The position numbers were made by a program, and so were the translations under genes. Below the pieces are notes generated by a model. It was not told the DNA's origin, did not search any database, and saw nothing but the letters and a program-made list of their open reading frames with translations. DNA of 64,000 nucleotides from Leptospira sp. WS92.C1 (lineage in GTDB: Bacteria; Spirochaetota; Leptospiria; Leptospirales; Leptospiraceae): positions 1,872,501 through 1,936,500 of the forward strand of contig NZ_CP162130.1 in assembly GCF_040833975.1 (NCBI RefSeq). Reading direction: 5' to 3'. Positions 32,580-48,073 of this stretch are shown here, piece by piece. Position 1 is the first letter of the stretch; each line of letters starts with the position of its first letter.

Positions 32580-33205
32580 AAACGGAATCGGACAAAACGC
32601 AGGCGGGAAATTATCTCGCTATCGTTAAGGAGCTCGGGGCGTATTCTTCGGGTTCCAGTACCAATCGAATTCTCGATCGGCTGTCCGTACTTCCTTCCCA
32701 CGATCAGGAATCCAGAACCGCAATTTTAGAAACAAATCTGGGAAAAAATCTTCCGAACCGTTTGGTGGGAATTTTAAAAATTTTTAGAATCATCCAATCC
32801 AAACGACAAGAGGTTTATTCCTTTTACGAAACAGCGATGGGAAAATACGAAACCATCAACTCCTTGACAGCGAGAAGAAAACCCACCGACGACGAAGGCA
32901 GAATCAAGCAGATACTTACGGACTATATTCTAAAAATTGAATCTCATTTTGAAAAAAACGATATCGGCGACGAGGCGTTGATTAAAGAGATGGGCCGATT
33001 TTTATCCGAACTCGAGTCATTTCATCTTTTGAATGAAGACAATCTTGCGGCGTTGGTTTTATCCGCCAAAGCGATCTCTCTGATGCAACCTCCTATGGAA
33101 AAACTAATCGCCTGTTATACGGAATATGATCAGGTAGGATCTATTTTAAAACGGCTGATCCGAATCGCGGAAATGATTATAGAGGATGCCAAGGGGCCGG
33201 GTTAA
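32576..33205 (+). CDS. Helical cytoplasmic protein, unknown
   Basis: A 209-residue protein predicted as nearly all helix, with no signal peptide and no domain that I recognise. It overlaps the cyclophilin gene by four bases and lies upstream of an exported protein and fliM, so it may be part of a flagellar or envelope transcript. A FlgN-like chaperone role was considered from its size and helical content, but there is no motif to support it. Confidence 0.6.
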   Translation: MKTESDKTQAGNYLAIVKELGAYSSGSSTNRILDRLSVLPSHDQESRTAILETNLGKNLPNRLVGILKIFRIIQSKRQEVYSFYETAMGKYETINSLTARRKPTDDEGRIKQILTDYILKIESHFEKNDIGDEALIKEMGRFLSELESFHLLNEDNLAALVLSAKAISLMQPPMEKLIACYTEYDQVGSILKRLIRIAEMIIEDAKGPG

Positions 33206-33262
33206 GTTAAAATTCCGTATTTTTTCATCGTTTTTGAGGGAATTTGCCGAAAATAAATCAGG

Positions 33263-35265
<2,003 letters not shown>

Positions 35266-35364
35266 AAATCTCTCTATTTTTGCAATTTTTCTCGGTTGCT
35301 TGATTTCGAAGACATCGGATCTGGGAATCTGAAGAAGATTCCGATCGTCGAATTCGAATATACT

Positions 35365-36186
35365 ATGATTCCGTTTCTTTATCGAGTATCGTCTCCTCCG
35401 GCGGAACTGAAAGACTATGTTCGGCTGTTTTGGTCCTTGGAGGCCTCTCCTAACTCCAACGAGCCGTTTCCGTATCGGCTCATGGCCGACGGTTGTGCCG
35501 AACTTCTTTTTGTTTATCGCGGAAGTTTTTATGAAATGGAAGCCGACGGAACACAACAAAAAGTTAAACCGGGACTGTATGCTCAATCCGAACGATTTCG
35601 AAACTTCGCCTCGTTTGGTTCGTTTGGAATTTTCGGAGTCTATGTTTTACCCTCCTTATTTCCGATTTTATGTTCTCTCTCGGCGCCAGGATTGAACAAT
35701 CGAATTCTTTCCTTTGAAGAAATATTAGGCAAAGTAGGAAGAAGCTGGGAGGATCAAGTTTGTTCCGCTCAAAACAATTCCGAAAGAAAACGAATTGTAT
35801 CCGATTTGATTCTCCAAGCAATCCGGGAAAAGGAAACACCAAAGGCGTTTCGAATTCGGCAAGCTGTGCAAAGTATTCTGCAAAATAACGGAAACGTATC
35901 CATGGATTCGTTTGGATCCTTATTTTCCCAATCGAGCAGACAATTGGAACGCGATTTTAAGCAATTGATCGGATTTAGTCCTAAATTTTTTTCCAGGTTG
36001 ATCCGCTTTCGATCGGTTCTTGAGAACGGAAATTTAGGATCCTTAACCACATTGGCGCAGACGTCCGGCTATTACGATCAATCTCATTTCATTCGTGAAT
36101 TTCGAGAATTCGCAGGTTATACTCCTCGGGATTTTTTTTCCGGAAAAACCGAGCAACCGAATGCAATTCCAGGAGAAATGGAATGA
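35365..36186 (+). CDS. AraC-type transcription regulator (DUF6597-like sensor)
   Basis: A protein of about 273 residues. The N-terminal half (SSPPAELKDYVRLFWSLEAS, PYRLMADGCAELLFVYRG) matches the DUF6597-type sensor of AraC regulators. The C-terminal 100 residues form the double helix-turn-helix HTH_18 domain (SMDSFGSLFSQSSRQLERDF, FSPKFFSRLIRFRSVL, TLAQTSGYYDQSHFIREFRE). The target is unknown; the methyltransferase gene starts 61 bases downstream and may be regulated with it. A homologue with the same layout lies at 55.2 kb. The ATG at 35365 is chosen; the frame is open back to a TTG at 35296. Confidence 0.8.
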   Translation: MIPFLYRVSSPPAELKDYVRLFWSLEASPNSNEPFPYRLMADGCAELLFVYRGSFYEMEADGTQQKVKPGLYAQSERFRNFASFGSFGIFGVYVLPSLFPILCSLSAPGLNNRILSFEEILGKVGRSWEDQVCSAQNNSERKRIVSDLILQAIREKETPKAFRIRQAVQSILQNNGNVSMDSFGSLFSQSSRQLERDFKQLIGFSPKFFSRLIRFRSVLENGNLGSLTTLAQTSGYYDQSHFIREFREFAGYTPRDFFSGKTEQPNAIPGEME

Positions 36187-36247
36187 CCGATCTTTTTGTC
36201 GTTTTTATACAATTCTTGTTCTCGAAGTCCTGTTATTATCTTTTGCT

Positions 36248-36883
36248 ATGAGCCAAACTAACTCCGTTTTTGAAAATCGTTTTGTACCGTTTTTGTATGA
36301 CTGTCTGATCGCAGGTATGTTTTTGCCTTTTGGGGGAATCAGGGAACTGCGAAAAAAAACGATTCGCGCGTTTCTGCGCGGACCGGGATCGAAAATTTTG
36401 GAACCGGGCTGTGGCACCGGAAGCATGACAAAACTCTTATATAACTCGGGATGTTCCGTGACCGCATTTGACGGTTCGGAACAGATGTTGAAACGCGCAA
36501 AAAAAAAGGCGCCTGAGGCTGTCTTTTTGCGGAGTTCGTTTGAAGAATTCGAAACCAAAGAAACTTTCGATTTTGTCGTATTTTCTTTCGTATTGCACGA
36601 GTTAGATCCGGATCTGATCATCCATGTTTTGGAGAATTCGAAACGTTATCTTCGTCCCGGTGGTAAAGTTGTCATCTTAGATCATGCGGTGCCGGAGAGC
36701 GGAGTTCTTTCTCGGTTGTGGAAATGGTTTTTGCTAAAACTCGAACCGCCTAGCGTTCGAATCTGCATAGAAAACGGATACGGAAGTTTACTGAAAAACT
36801 TGGGGTTTCATGTCTCCGATTTTCAGGTTCTTGCCGGCGGAACCGCGTCGTATTGGATCGCCGAGTCCGTTGGATATCAATAA
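36248..36883 (+). CDS. Class I SAM-dependent methyltransferase
   Basis: A 211-residue methyltransferase. Motif I is KILEPGCGTGSMTKLLYNSG, followed by VTAFDGSEQMLKRAKKKAPE, FDFVVFSFVLHELDPD and a strand with RPGGKVVILDH, the Methyltransf_11 pattern. The substrate is unknown; ubiquinone/menaquinone-type and phospholipid methyltransferases look similar. The start at 36248 avoids a long overlap with the AraC gene. It ends two residues before a strong terminator shared with the convergent ferredoxin gene. Confidence 0.78.
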   Translation: MSQTNSVFENRFVPFLYDCLIAGMFLPFGGIRELRKKTIRAFLRGPGSKILEPGCGTGSMTKLLYNSGCSVTAFDGSEQMLKRAKKKAPEAVFLRSSFEEFETKETFDFVVFSFVLHELDPDLIIHVLENSKRYLRPGGKVVILDHAVPESGVLSRLWKWFLLKLEPPSVRICIENGYGSLLKNLGFHVSDFQVLAGGTASYWIAESVGYQ

Positions 36884-36910
36884 AAAAGGCGGCAATCAGC
36901 CGCCTTTTTT
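36882..36910. terminator. Bidirectional rho-independent terminator
   Basis: A perfect stem GGCGGC (36888-36893) and GCCGCC (36899-36904) is flanked by six A and six T residues. It separates the convergent methyltransferase and ferredoxin genes and can serve both. Confidence 0.9.
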
Positions 36911-36936
36911 ATTCTCTCAACCGGAGAAAGGGAGAA

Positions 36937-37158
36937 TCATTTTTTCCACTGAATGCATTCGCCTGGGCATTCGTCCATTTCCTTTTGAACGATTTTCCAG
37001 TCTTCTTCTGGGATAGCGGCATTGTTCACCGTTTCTCCACCGATATGAGTTTCCGAAGTATCATTATCATCCATTTGAAAGTATTTCGGAAGATTGTCCG
37101 CACATTGATTGCAGGAAGTGCAGTTGTCCTTATCTACATACGCAATTTTGGTCGTCAT
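36937..37158 (-). CDS. Small ferredoxin (3Fe-4S/4Fe-4S type)
   Basis: A 73-residue acidic protein. The cluster ligands are in NCTSCNQCADNLP (Cx2Cx2C) near residue 13 and DECPGEC near residue 66. One cluster is therefore expected, as in single-cluster ferredoxins of the Fer4_13 type. It would act as a soluble electron carrier. The partner is unknown. The gene stands alone with a terminator just after its stop. Confidence 0.85.
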   Translation of the reverse strand: MTTKIAYVDKDNCTSCNQCADNLPKYFQMDDNDTSETHIGGETVNNAAIPEEDWKIVQKEMDECPGECIQWKK

Positions 37159-37399
37159 AGGCCTTGATTCTCCTGGGTAGGTCTCCCGGTCGCTTAAAAA
37201 ACAGGTTCCAAGATCAATTTTCTAATCACCTCTTAGACGGCAAGTTCTTTTCTTCGGTTCTTTCTTCCGGGAATTCAGATCGAAGTCGGATTTTTTACAA
37301 ATCACATCTTCCAAAAAAGACAAAACCGGGAAAACTCTGGACTGAAATTAAAATTCGTGCTACCTTGCCCGGAAAGAATTTTTGAATGGGAGAACCAGA

Positions 37400-38329
37400 A
37401 TGATTCAAAAGGGTTTATACCTTGCTTTGATCGTACTATTTGCAATTCACTGCGGTAAATCTAAGAAAGAGGATCTACAGGGTGGTGTTTTTACTTTTAT
37501 TAAGGGAACCGTAAAACTTTCGGATAAAACCGGAAAGGAAAAAAAGGTGAGTCTTTCCGAGTTTATTCTTCCAGAAGATAAAATCGAAACCGGAACGGGT
37601 TCTTATGCGGACATTCAACTGATGGATGGAGTGATTATCCGTGTAAAAGAAAATACGATTTTGACTCTGAATCGGATTTTTGTGGATTCTAAAAACGCCG
37701 AAATCTATTCCGATCTGACTCTGAACAAAGGAAAGATTTTTTCCAAGGTCGGAGTAAAACTCGGCAAATCTTCGGGCTTCAAAGTTACGACTCCTACTTC
37801 TACTGCTGCCGTTCGTGGGACCGATTTTCAAGTGGAGGTGGAGGGTAACAAATCCGAAACTCTCGTATCCGACGGATCTGTGGAAGTCACGGACAATGAC
37901 AATCCGAATCAGACGAACGTAGCAGATGGCGGTGAAAAAATTGTTTCCGACGGTACAAATCAAAAAGAAGAACCGTTGTCCGAAGAGGAGCTGAAAGAAT
38001 TACAAGAAGACGCAGCTACAATTCAATCGATCACCGAAGAACAAAGACAAAGAATTGAAGAGATTCTCAAAGACTTTAAAGAGAATAAAGAAAGAATTCT
38101 CCAAGGTCTCGAAGAACAAAAACAGAGAAATCAGGAACTGATCAATTCCACTAAGGAAGAAAATCGGAGAATGATCGACGAGGTCAAGGAATCCGGAAAG
38201 GCCGAAAAAGAAGCCATTAAAAATGCGGCGGATGAGGAAAGAAAAAATATCAAATCCGGCATCGACAAGGATAAAGAGGCTCTGGAGAATTCCAGAAAAT
38301 CTCTCAAAGACCAGGTCAAACCTCAGTAG
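37400..38329 (+). CDS. FecR-domain lipoprotein with long coiled coil
   Basis: A 309-residue lipoprotein (lipobox A-I-H-C after MIQKGLYLALIVLF). Residues about 30-160 hold a FecR-type beta domain (GTVKLSDKTGKEKKVSLSEF, GSYADIQLMDGVIIRVKENT, SSGFKVTTPTSTAAVRGTDF). Residues about 190-305 are a highly charged helix (EEQRQRIEEILKDFKENKER, then QKQRNQELINSTKEENRRM) likely to form a coiled coil. The layout recalls the LipL45-related lipoproteins of Leptospira. The start at 37400 follows GGGAGA; a TTG at 37382 is less likely. In this genus such proteins sit in the envelope without the FecI/FecA partners, which are also absent here. Confidence 0.8.
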   Translation: MIQKGLYLALIVLFAIHCGKSKKEDLQGGVFTFIKGTVKLSDKTGKEKKVSLSEFILPEDKIETGTGSYADIQLMDGVIIRVKENTILTLNRIFVDSKNAEIYSDLTLNKGKIFSKVGVKLGKSSGFKVTTPTSTAAVRGTDFQVEVEGNKSETLVSDGSVEVTDNDNPNQTNVADGGEKIVSDGTNQKEEPLSEEELKELQEDAATIQSITEEQRQRIEEILKDFKENKERILQGLEEQKQRNQELINSTKEENRRMIDEVKESGKAEKEAIKNAADEERKNIKSGIDKDKEALENSRKSLKDQVKPQ

Positions 38330-38503
38330 CTTTTTTTACTTTTCCATGTTCCCGATTTCGTTTGTTAAGCGAAGTCGGGAACTTTCGAGCCGATTTCGAT
38401 TTTTTTTCTCAAAACACTGTCTTCTAAAAACTCAAAAAAATCTGTAAGAATTCGATTCTAAAATCAAAGCCCAAAGAAGCGATTTCGTTTTTTCCGAAAT
38501 GTT

Positions 38504-38770
38504 CTATTTGTTTTGAGAATCTTCTCGAAGTTTATAAAACAGAATGACAGAAGTAAAAATAAATGTAAATACGTTTGCGAGAATGATGGGAAAGTCCTGT
38601 TTGAGACAGCCGTAGAGAAACCAAAGAACCACTCCGATCACAAAAACAATATACATATTTCTGGAAATGTCTTTGGTGCTGCCACCCATAAGAATCCGGA
38701 TGAGCTGAGGCAAAAAAGAAACCGTCGTCAAAAGAGAAGCGATATAACCTAAAAAAGTGACCGAATCCAT
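38504..38770 (-). CDS. SemiSWEET sugar transporter
   Basis: An 88-residue protein with three membrane helices (FLGYIASLLTTVSFLPQLIR, MYIVFVIGVVLWFLYGCLKQ, IILANVFTFIFTSVILFYKL) and the PQ motif FLPQL in helix 1. This is a single MtN3/PQ-loop repeat that works as a dimer to move sugars. A Leptospira biflexa SemiSWEET has been structurally characterised, which supports the call. The gene lies seven bases downstream of queF. Confidence 0.88.
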   Translation of the reverse strand: MDSVTFLGYIASLLTTVSFLPQLIRILMGGSTKDISRNMYIVFVIGVVLWFLYGCLKQDFPIILANVFTFIFTSVILFYKLREDSQNK

Positions 38771-38777
38771 ATCGTAT

Positions 38778-39179
<402 letters not shown>

Positions 39180-39278
39180 GGATTGTTCCTTTGGTGACCA
39201 GACTTTTCAATTTCTCTCCCAGGAAAATTCTTTTTCCTCAAAATATGAATCCGGATCCAATGTTCTCAGAGGGGTGGA

Positions 39279-41090
<1,812 letters not shown>

Positions 41091-41106
41091 TTGTTCCTTT
41101 GCCCGA

Positions 41107-41131
41107 ACTGCAATTTTGGATGAATTGCAGT
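41107..41131 (+). repeat. Perfect hairpin after guaA
   Basis: ACTGCAATT (41107-41115) pairs perfectly with AATTGCAGT (41123-41131) around a seven-base loop. It starts 17 bases after the guaA stop. No T run follows at once, so it may be an mRNA 3' end structure and not a classical terminator. Confidence 0.5.
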
Positions 41132-41378
41132 CTCAATAGAGAATGTTCTTGTTTTGCCGTTTTAATATTGAATCGCGTTGCCCTTACTTTTGGGTTTAAA
41201 GTAAAACTACTTGTCGTTTTTGAGCTCATGGAATCGAATTTGAACTGTTTATGGTCTCCATCACGAGTGCATTTTATTAGAGATTCTTTACGCCGATGGG
41301 GAAAAGTTCTAATTTTCATTGACCGGTTCAGATCCGATTTGTAAAATCTCTTTAAAATACTTGAATCGAGAAAGTTTT

Positions 41379-41702
41379 ATGAAGAATTTTATTGTCATAT
41401 CTTTTGGAATCGTGCTCTTAGCGTTCATTGGTTGTGTTTCGTATCAGCCAGGTTTTGTTAAAACCGCAATGGTTAGTTTTCCACCAAAACAATCTGATTG
41501 CGAGTTTGCAGTTATTACTACCGTGCCTCAAAAGAAATTTGAAGAAATCGGCGTGGTTGAAAATCAATCCTACGTAATCAGTATTGCGGATTTTAAAAAA
41601 ATGTGTCAGCCTTTTGTGTGCGCGAACGGGGGAGACGCAGTCGTTGCACTTGTGAATGGGAACGGGATTTACATCAAAGGAACGATTATTAAATTCAAAT
41701 AG
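41379..41702 (+). CDS. Small lipoprotein, unknown
   Basis: A 107-residue lipoprotein with signal MKNFIVISFGIVLLAFIGC (Cys19). The mature part has a small domain resembling heavy-metal-binding or YbjQ-like folds (ITTVPQKKFEEIGVVENQSY) and three further Cys (CEFAV, MCQPFVC). The GGDAVVALVNGNGIYIKGTI end suggests an enzyme-like beta sandwich but no family is certain. The start is set by the signal peptide. It lies 130 bases upstream of a tandem repeat array. Confidence 0.65.
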   Translation: MKNFIVISFGIVLLAFIGCVSYQPGFVKTAMVSFPPKQSDCEFAVITTVPQKKFEEIGVVENQSYVISIADFKKMCQPFVCANGGDAVVALVNGNGIYIKGTIIKFK

Positions 41703-41833
41703 TCGCTAAACATTCGCAGAAGAAAGTCCTTTCTTTTTGCAATCACCTTATAATAAGATCTCTCTCCTTGGATTCATAAAAAAGGGGAGAGAATCATTCA
41801 AGCCGAACTTTCAATTTTATGAATCTTTACCGA

Positions 41834-42229
41834 TTGCAGTCGGACTTGAAGTCCGCATTGAAGTAAAATCACGGAAAGATCTTTCTCTCAAAAAAACGAT
41901 GAAAGTTTTTTTTGTCCCGACAAAGGATTTTTTATAAAACCTGGTTGCAGTCGGACTTGAAGTCCGCATTGAAGTAAAATCACGGAAAGATCTTTCTCTC
42001 AAAAAAACGATGAAAGTTTTTTTTGTCCCGACAAAGGATTTTTTATAAAACCTGGTTGCAGTCGGACTTGAAGTCCGTATCGAAGTAAAATCACGGAAAG
42101 ATCTTTCTCAAAAAAAGGATGAAAGTTTTTTTTGTCCCGACAAAGGATTTTTTGTAAAACCTGGTTGCAGTCGGACTTGAAGTCCGCATTGAAGTAAAAT
42201 CACGGAAAGATCTTTCTCAAAAAAAGGAT
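41834..42229 (+). repeat. Tandem array of a 111-bp dispersed repeat
   Basis: Three full units start at 41836, 41947 and 42058 (periods 111, 111, 109) and a partial unit runs from 42167 to about 42229. Each unit starts GCAGTCGGACTTGAAGTCCG, a palindrome, followed by AAGTAAAATCACGGAAAGAT, an A-rich tract and TTTTTTTGTCCCGACAAAGG. The units are nearly identical. A diverged fifth copy is at 27058-27165. The 41703-42244 gap holds nothing else. Confidence 0.9.
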
Positions 42230-42244
42230 ATCAAAAACGATTCT

Positions 42245-42688
42245 TCAATCTTCGATTTTTAAAATCGGAAATTCTTGTCCTTGGCGTAAAAAGAAAAGTC
42301 CTTCCTCTTTCTGAACGATTTGTTTCGAGATTTCCATGAGGAACGCGCTCGAAAAACATCCCCATTCTTTCAGAGGTGCGGGATGAACCAACGAATTCTT
42401 GAAAATTCCGAGACGCCCAGGTTCGAACGGAACGAATAAACTTGGAGAATAATACAAATTCTCGGTTTCTAATTTTCGAAAGATAAAAATAGAAGTAGTC
42501 GGTTGGATAAAATTCCATTCTCCCGCGCAAACGGAAAGATATGGATACTCCGGATGAAGCCTGGTTTCATTTTTTCGAATTCTGGAAATAAAAAAATCCA
42601 AAAAATCGGGATCCTTCAATTCGGAAGTTTCGTGAAAAAGTCTGCCTTGTGCATCCAAATGATAAAAATAGGTTCTTCTTTGGCTCAT
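42245..42688 (-). CDS. DUF4505 (UPF0598) family protein
   Basis: A 147-residue protein with the family pattern RRTYFYHLDAQGRLFHETSE, LKDPDFLDFFISRIRKNET, YPYLSVCAGEWNFIQPTTSI and FVPFEPGRLGIFKNSLVHPA. DUF4505 includes the animal protein C8orf82 and has no known function. The frame stays open upstream to 42922, but that part is only the complement of two tRNA genes, so the ATG at 42688 is taken as the start. Confidence 0.8.
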   Translation of the reverse strand: MSQRRTYFYHLDAQGRLFHETSELKDPDFLDFFISRIRKNETRLHPEYPYLSVCAGEWNFIQPTTSIFIFRKLETENLYYSPSLFVPFEPGRLGIFKNSLVHPAPLKEWGCFSSAFLMEISKQIVQKEEGLFFLRQGQEFPILKIED

Positions 42689-42733
42689 ATAGACTTTTCT
42701 ATTGACACTGAACTTTCTCTTAAAATCATACCT

Positions 42734-42810
<77 letters not shown>

Positions 42811-42825
42811 CATCGCTGTTCTTTC

Positions 42826-42911
<86 letters not shown>

Positions 42912-42934
42912 GTTTCAAACAACCGCCGACGTTT

Positions 42935-44944
<2,010 letters not shown>

Positions 44945-45050
44945 TTTTGCTCCCCGGAAGTTGTCAAAATTCCCCTAAAAAACCAATGACAGAGAAAGAA
45001 TTCATTCTACCATTAGAAAAAAGAACAGATCTTAGGAATCAATCTGGCAG

Positions 45051-45920
45051 ATGGGAAAATCAATTCCAGTCAAGAAAAAGAAGACACAAAAAAAACAGAA
45101 TCCGGCCCCCGATTCTTCTCAGAAAAAGATATCGGTTGCGATCATCACTTACAACGAAGAAAGAAACATCGCGGAGTGTATTCAATCTTGTTTGGAAGTT
45201 GCGGATGAGATCGTGGTTTTGGATTCGATCAGCACAGATCGAACCGAAAAAATCGCAAAGTCATTTCCAAGCGTTCGGTTTTATAAACAAAAATTCAAGG
45301 GTCATATCGAACAAAAAAACGACGCGATTTCCCATTGTAAGTTTGATTGGATTCTTTCCCTGGACGCGGATGAAAGGATTTCCCCGGAGCTCAAAAACTC
45401 GATTTTAAAATTCAAACAAAGTCCGGAAGAGGAAACGTTCAACGGATTTCAGGTTTCCCGTCTTACCTTTCACATGGGAAGATTTATCCGTCATTCGGGA
45501 TGGTATCCTCAATACCGGTATCGCATTTTTAAAAAGGGAAAGGCGCTCTGGGTAGGCGAAAACCCTCACGACTATCTCAGCATCGAAGGTAAAGGAGATA
45601 AGATCCACGGTGACATCATCCACTACAGTTTTCGGGATCTGACGCATCAGGTAAATACCATCAATTCCTTTTCCTCCATCGTAGCTCTGACCAGACAGAA
45701 AAAAGGAAAGAAATTTTCCGCGTTACGCACGATCTACAAGCCGTTTTCCAAGTTTTTGGAAACCTATTTTTTTAAGTTCGGATTTTTGGACGGATTCCCA
45801 GGCTGGGTCATCGCTGTTTCATCAGCATATTCTACTTTTCTAAAAGATGCAAAACAGTTCGAGCTGGAAGAGAAAATCGTGGATCGTCCTTCCAACGTCA
45901 AAGAGGACTATGGGAGTTAG
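45051..45920 (+). CDS. Family 2 glycosyltransferase
   Basis: A 289-residue inverting glycosyltransferase, GT-A fold. The nucleotide-binding start ISVAIITYNEERNIAECIQS is near residue 25, EIVVLDSISTDRTEKIAKSF follows, and the metal-binding motif is LSLDADERI near residue 105. FHMGRFIRHSGWYPQYRYRI is like WaaE/KdtX beta-1,4-glucosyltransferases of LPS core. The C-terminal membrane-associated helix (YFFKFGFLDGFPGWVIAVSS) fits this group. It overlaps the next gene by 11 bases. Confidence 0.85.
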   Translation: MGKSIPVKKKKTQKKQNPAPDSSQKKISVAIITYNEERNIAECIQSCLEVADEIVVLDSISTDRTEKIAKSFPSVRFYKQKFKGHIEQKNDAISHCKFDWILSLDADERISPELKNSILKFKQSPEEETFNGFQVSRLTFHMGRFIRHSGWYPQYRYRIFKKGKALWVGENPHDYLSIEGKGDKIHGDIIHYSFRDLTHQVNTINSFSSIVALTRQKKGKKFSALRTIYKPFSKFLETYFFKFGFLDGFPGWVIAVSSAYSTFLKDAKQFELEEKIVDRPSNVKEDYGS

Positions 45921-46686
45921 ATCTTTTTTTAGCAGAATTTTCTCGTTTTTCACCCGCAGAAAAAAAAGAAAAAAAGGCGGGGAAGAAGAATCCCCTCCCG
46001 TACGGGAAAGTCTTGGTTACAAACGAGAATTGGCCGAGCTCCGTGAAAAAGCGGATCGTTTTTTTGTGACCCGTAAAAAAACGGGAGGTCTCGTTCACGA
46101 AACCAAATTTTATAAACTTCAGAAGAACGGACCTAAGTTGTTTCGTCTGGAAGGAAAGGAAAAGGGCGGCAGAGAATATTCGATCGTCGTTTCCACTGGA
46201 AATTTTCTGAGTTTGCAGGGTGATAAAATTTCCGGGGTAGTGTTTCTTCCGGAGGCGGAACTCAATCGGATTCTTTCTTACGAACACTCCGATTTAAAGA
46301 GCGTGTTTTCCAGATTTCAACCCGAAGATATCGAAGACGATCTGAAAGTTTTGTATGGAGAAAACGGCTCCAATGCGGAATCCTGGAAGGATTTTTACAA
46401 TTGGGAACCGATTTGGAAACAGCAGGTTCTGATCCGTTTGAAACCGAGCATTCTTTCTCTCCTTTTGGTTTATATGGGAGCGGAGTTCGAGCAATTCTTT
46501 CAGTCTAACTCTACAAAAAGACTGAAGGCGATCATTTCGGACGAATTGTATTTTTTGAACGTGAGCGGAAATCAAAAAGAGAATTCTCCTTACACCGAGA
46601 ACCTTTCTCTTCAGGATTTCGAAAAAGCGAAACGTGAATTCTTCCGTATATTGGAACAAATACGGATAAAAAGAGGTAAAACCTAA
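45910..46686 (+). CDS. Unknown protein between glycosyltransferase and gmhA
   Basis: A 258-residue protein with a strongly basic N-terminus ([20 protein letters not shown]) that could sit on the membrane surface. The rest is mixed alpha/beta with no domain that I recognise. The C-terminal third looks like a helical bundle ([20 protein letters not shown]). It overlaps the glycosyltransferase and is followed by gmhA after one base, so an LPS-linked role is inferred from position only. Confidence 0.65.
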   Translation: MGVRSFFSRIFSFFTRRKKRKKGGEEESPPVRESLGYKRELAELREKADRFFVTRKKTGGLVHETKFYKLQKNGPKLFRLEGKEKGGREYSIVVSTGNFLSLQGDKISGVVFLPEAELNRILSYEHSDLKSVFSRFQPEDIEDDLKVLYGENGSNAESWKDFYNWEPIWKQQVLIRLKPSILSLLLVYMGAEFEQFFQSNSTKRLKAIISDELYFLNVSGNQKENSPYTENLSLQDFEKAKREFFRILEQIRIKRGKT

Positions 46687-46687
46687 G

Positions 46688-47275
<588 letters not shown>

Positions 47276-47285
47276 TCTCCCTTTC

Positions 47286-48053
47286 GTGAGTTCCCCCGCA
47301 ATTGAAATTACAAATCTAAAGGTATCCACTCCGGGACATCCGATTCTGAAAGGGATCGACTTCACCTTACAAAAAGGAGAGATCCATTGTATCGTGGGAG
47401 AATCCGGTAGCGGCAAGTCCACGTTCGCGTCCTGTCTTTTGGGAATGACGGACAAGGAATTGTTTCAGAGATCCGATCGATTTTCACTTTTGGGTTTGGA
47501 CGCGCGCTATCTTACGGAAAGGGAATGGCAGACGATTCGGGGAAAGAAGATCGCTCTTGTTCCCCAAAATCCGGTCTGGGGGTTTCATCCGTATCGAAAA
47601 ACGGGTTCTCAGATTCTGGAGGCTCTATCTCTTACCAATCCGGAATACGCCAATCGAAACAAGGTGATCGGTTTGTTGAAATCCGTTCATCTGCACGATC
47701 CGAAAAGGGCTTTTGATTCTCTTCCTGGAAATCTGTCCGGAGGAGAAAGACAGAGAATTCTGATCCTTCTGGCCGTATATTCCGGGGCGCAAATCATCGT
47801 AGCCGACGAACCGACTGCGGCCTTGGATCCGATCAGTGAAACCGGGGTTCTCAAGCTTCTTTTGGAATTTAGAAAAGAAAAAGGACTTTCTCTCATTTTT
47901 ATCACACATGAAATCTCTATCGTTCGAGCTATAGCCGATACTATCAGTATACTCTATCAAGGAAATTGGACCGAAATTCTCTCTAGATCCAAAAGCGGGG
48001 AATTGGTCCCAAGATCCGAATATGGAAAAAAACTGTTTGAACACGGAAGCTGA
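47286..48053 (+). CDS. ABC transporter ATPase, OppD/DppD-like
   Basis: A 255-residue ABC ATPase with Walker A IVGESGSGKSTFASCLL near residue 35, Q-loop LVPQNPVWGFHPYRK, signature NLSGGERQRILILLA near 155, Walker B IIVADEPTAALDP near 170 and H-loop IFITHE. The FHPYRK stretch after the Q-loop and the overall order resemble the oligopeptide and nickel importers. No permease or binding protein lies nearby. The start is a GTG at 47286. The ATPase may therefore serve a transporter encoded elsewhere. Confidence 0.82.
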   Translation: MSSPAIEITNLKVSTPGHPILKGIDFTLQKGEIHCIVGESGSGKSTFASCLLGMTDKELFQRSDRFSLLGLDARYLTEREWQTIRGKKIALVPQNPVWGFHPYRKTGSQILEALSLTNPEYANRNKVIGLLKSVHLHDPKRAFDSLPGNLSGGERQRILILLAVYSGAQIIVADEPTAALDPISETGVLKLLLEFRKEKGLSLIFITHEISIVRAIADTISILYQGNWTEILSRSKSGELVPRSEYGKKLFEHGS

Positions 48054-48073
48054 TCTTAGATTGTAATGAGCGA

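Noticed and set aside
41817..42002. Minus-strand open frame with repeated peptide
   Set aside because: The frame is open only because the repeat unit of 111 bases is a multiple of three; it holds the repeat palindrome, not a gene.
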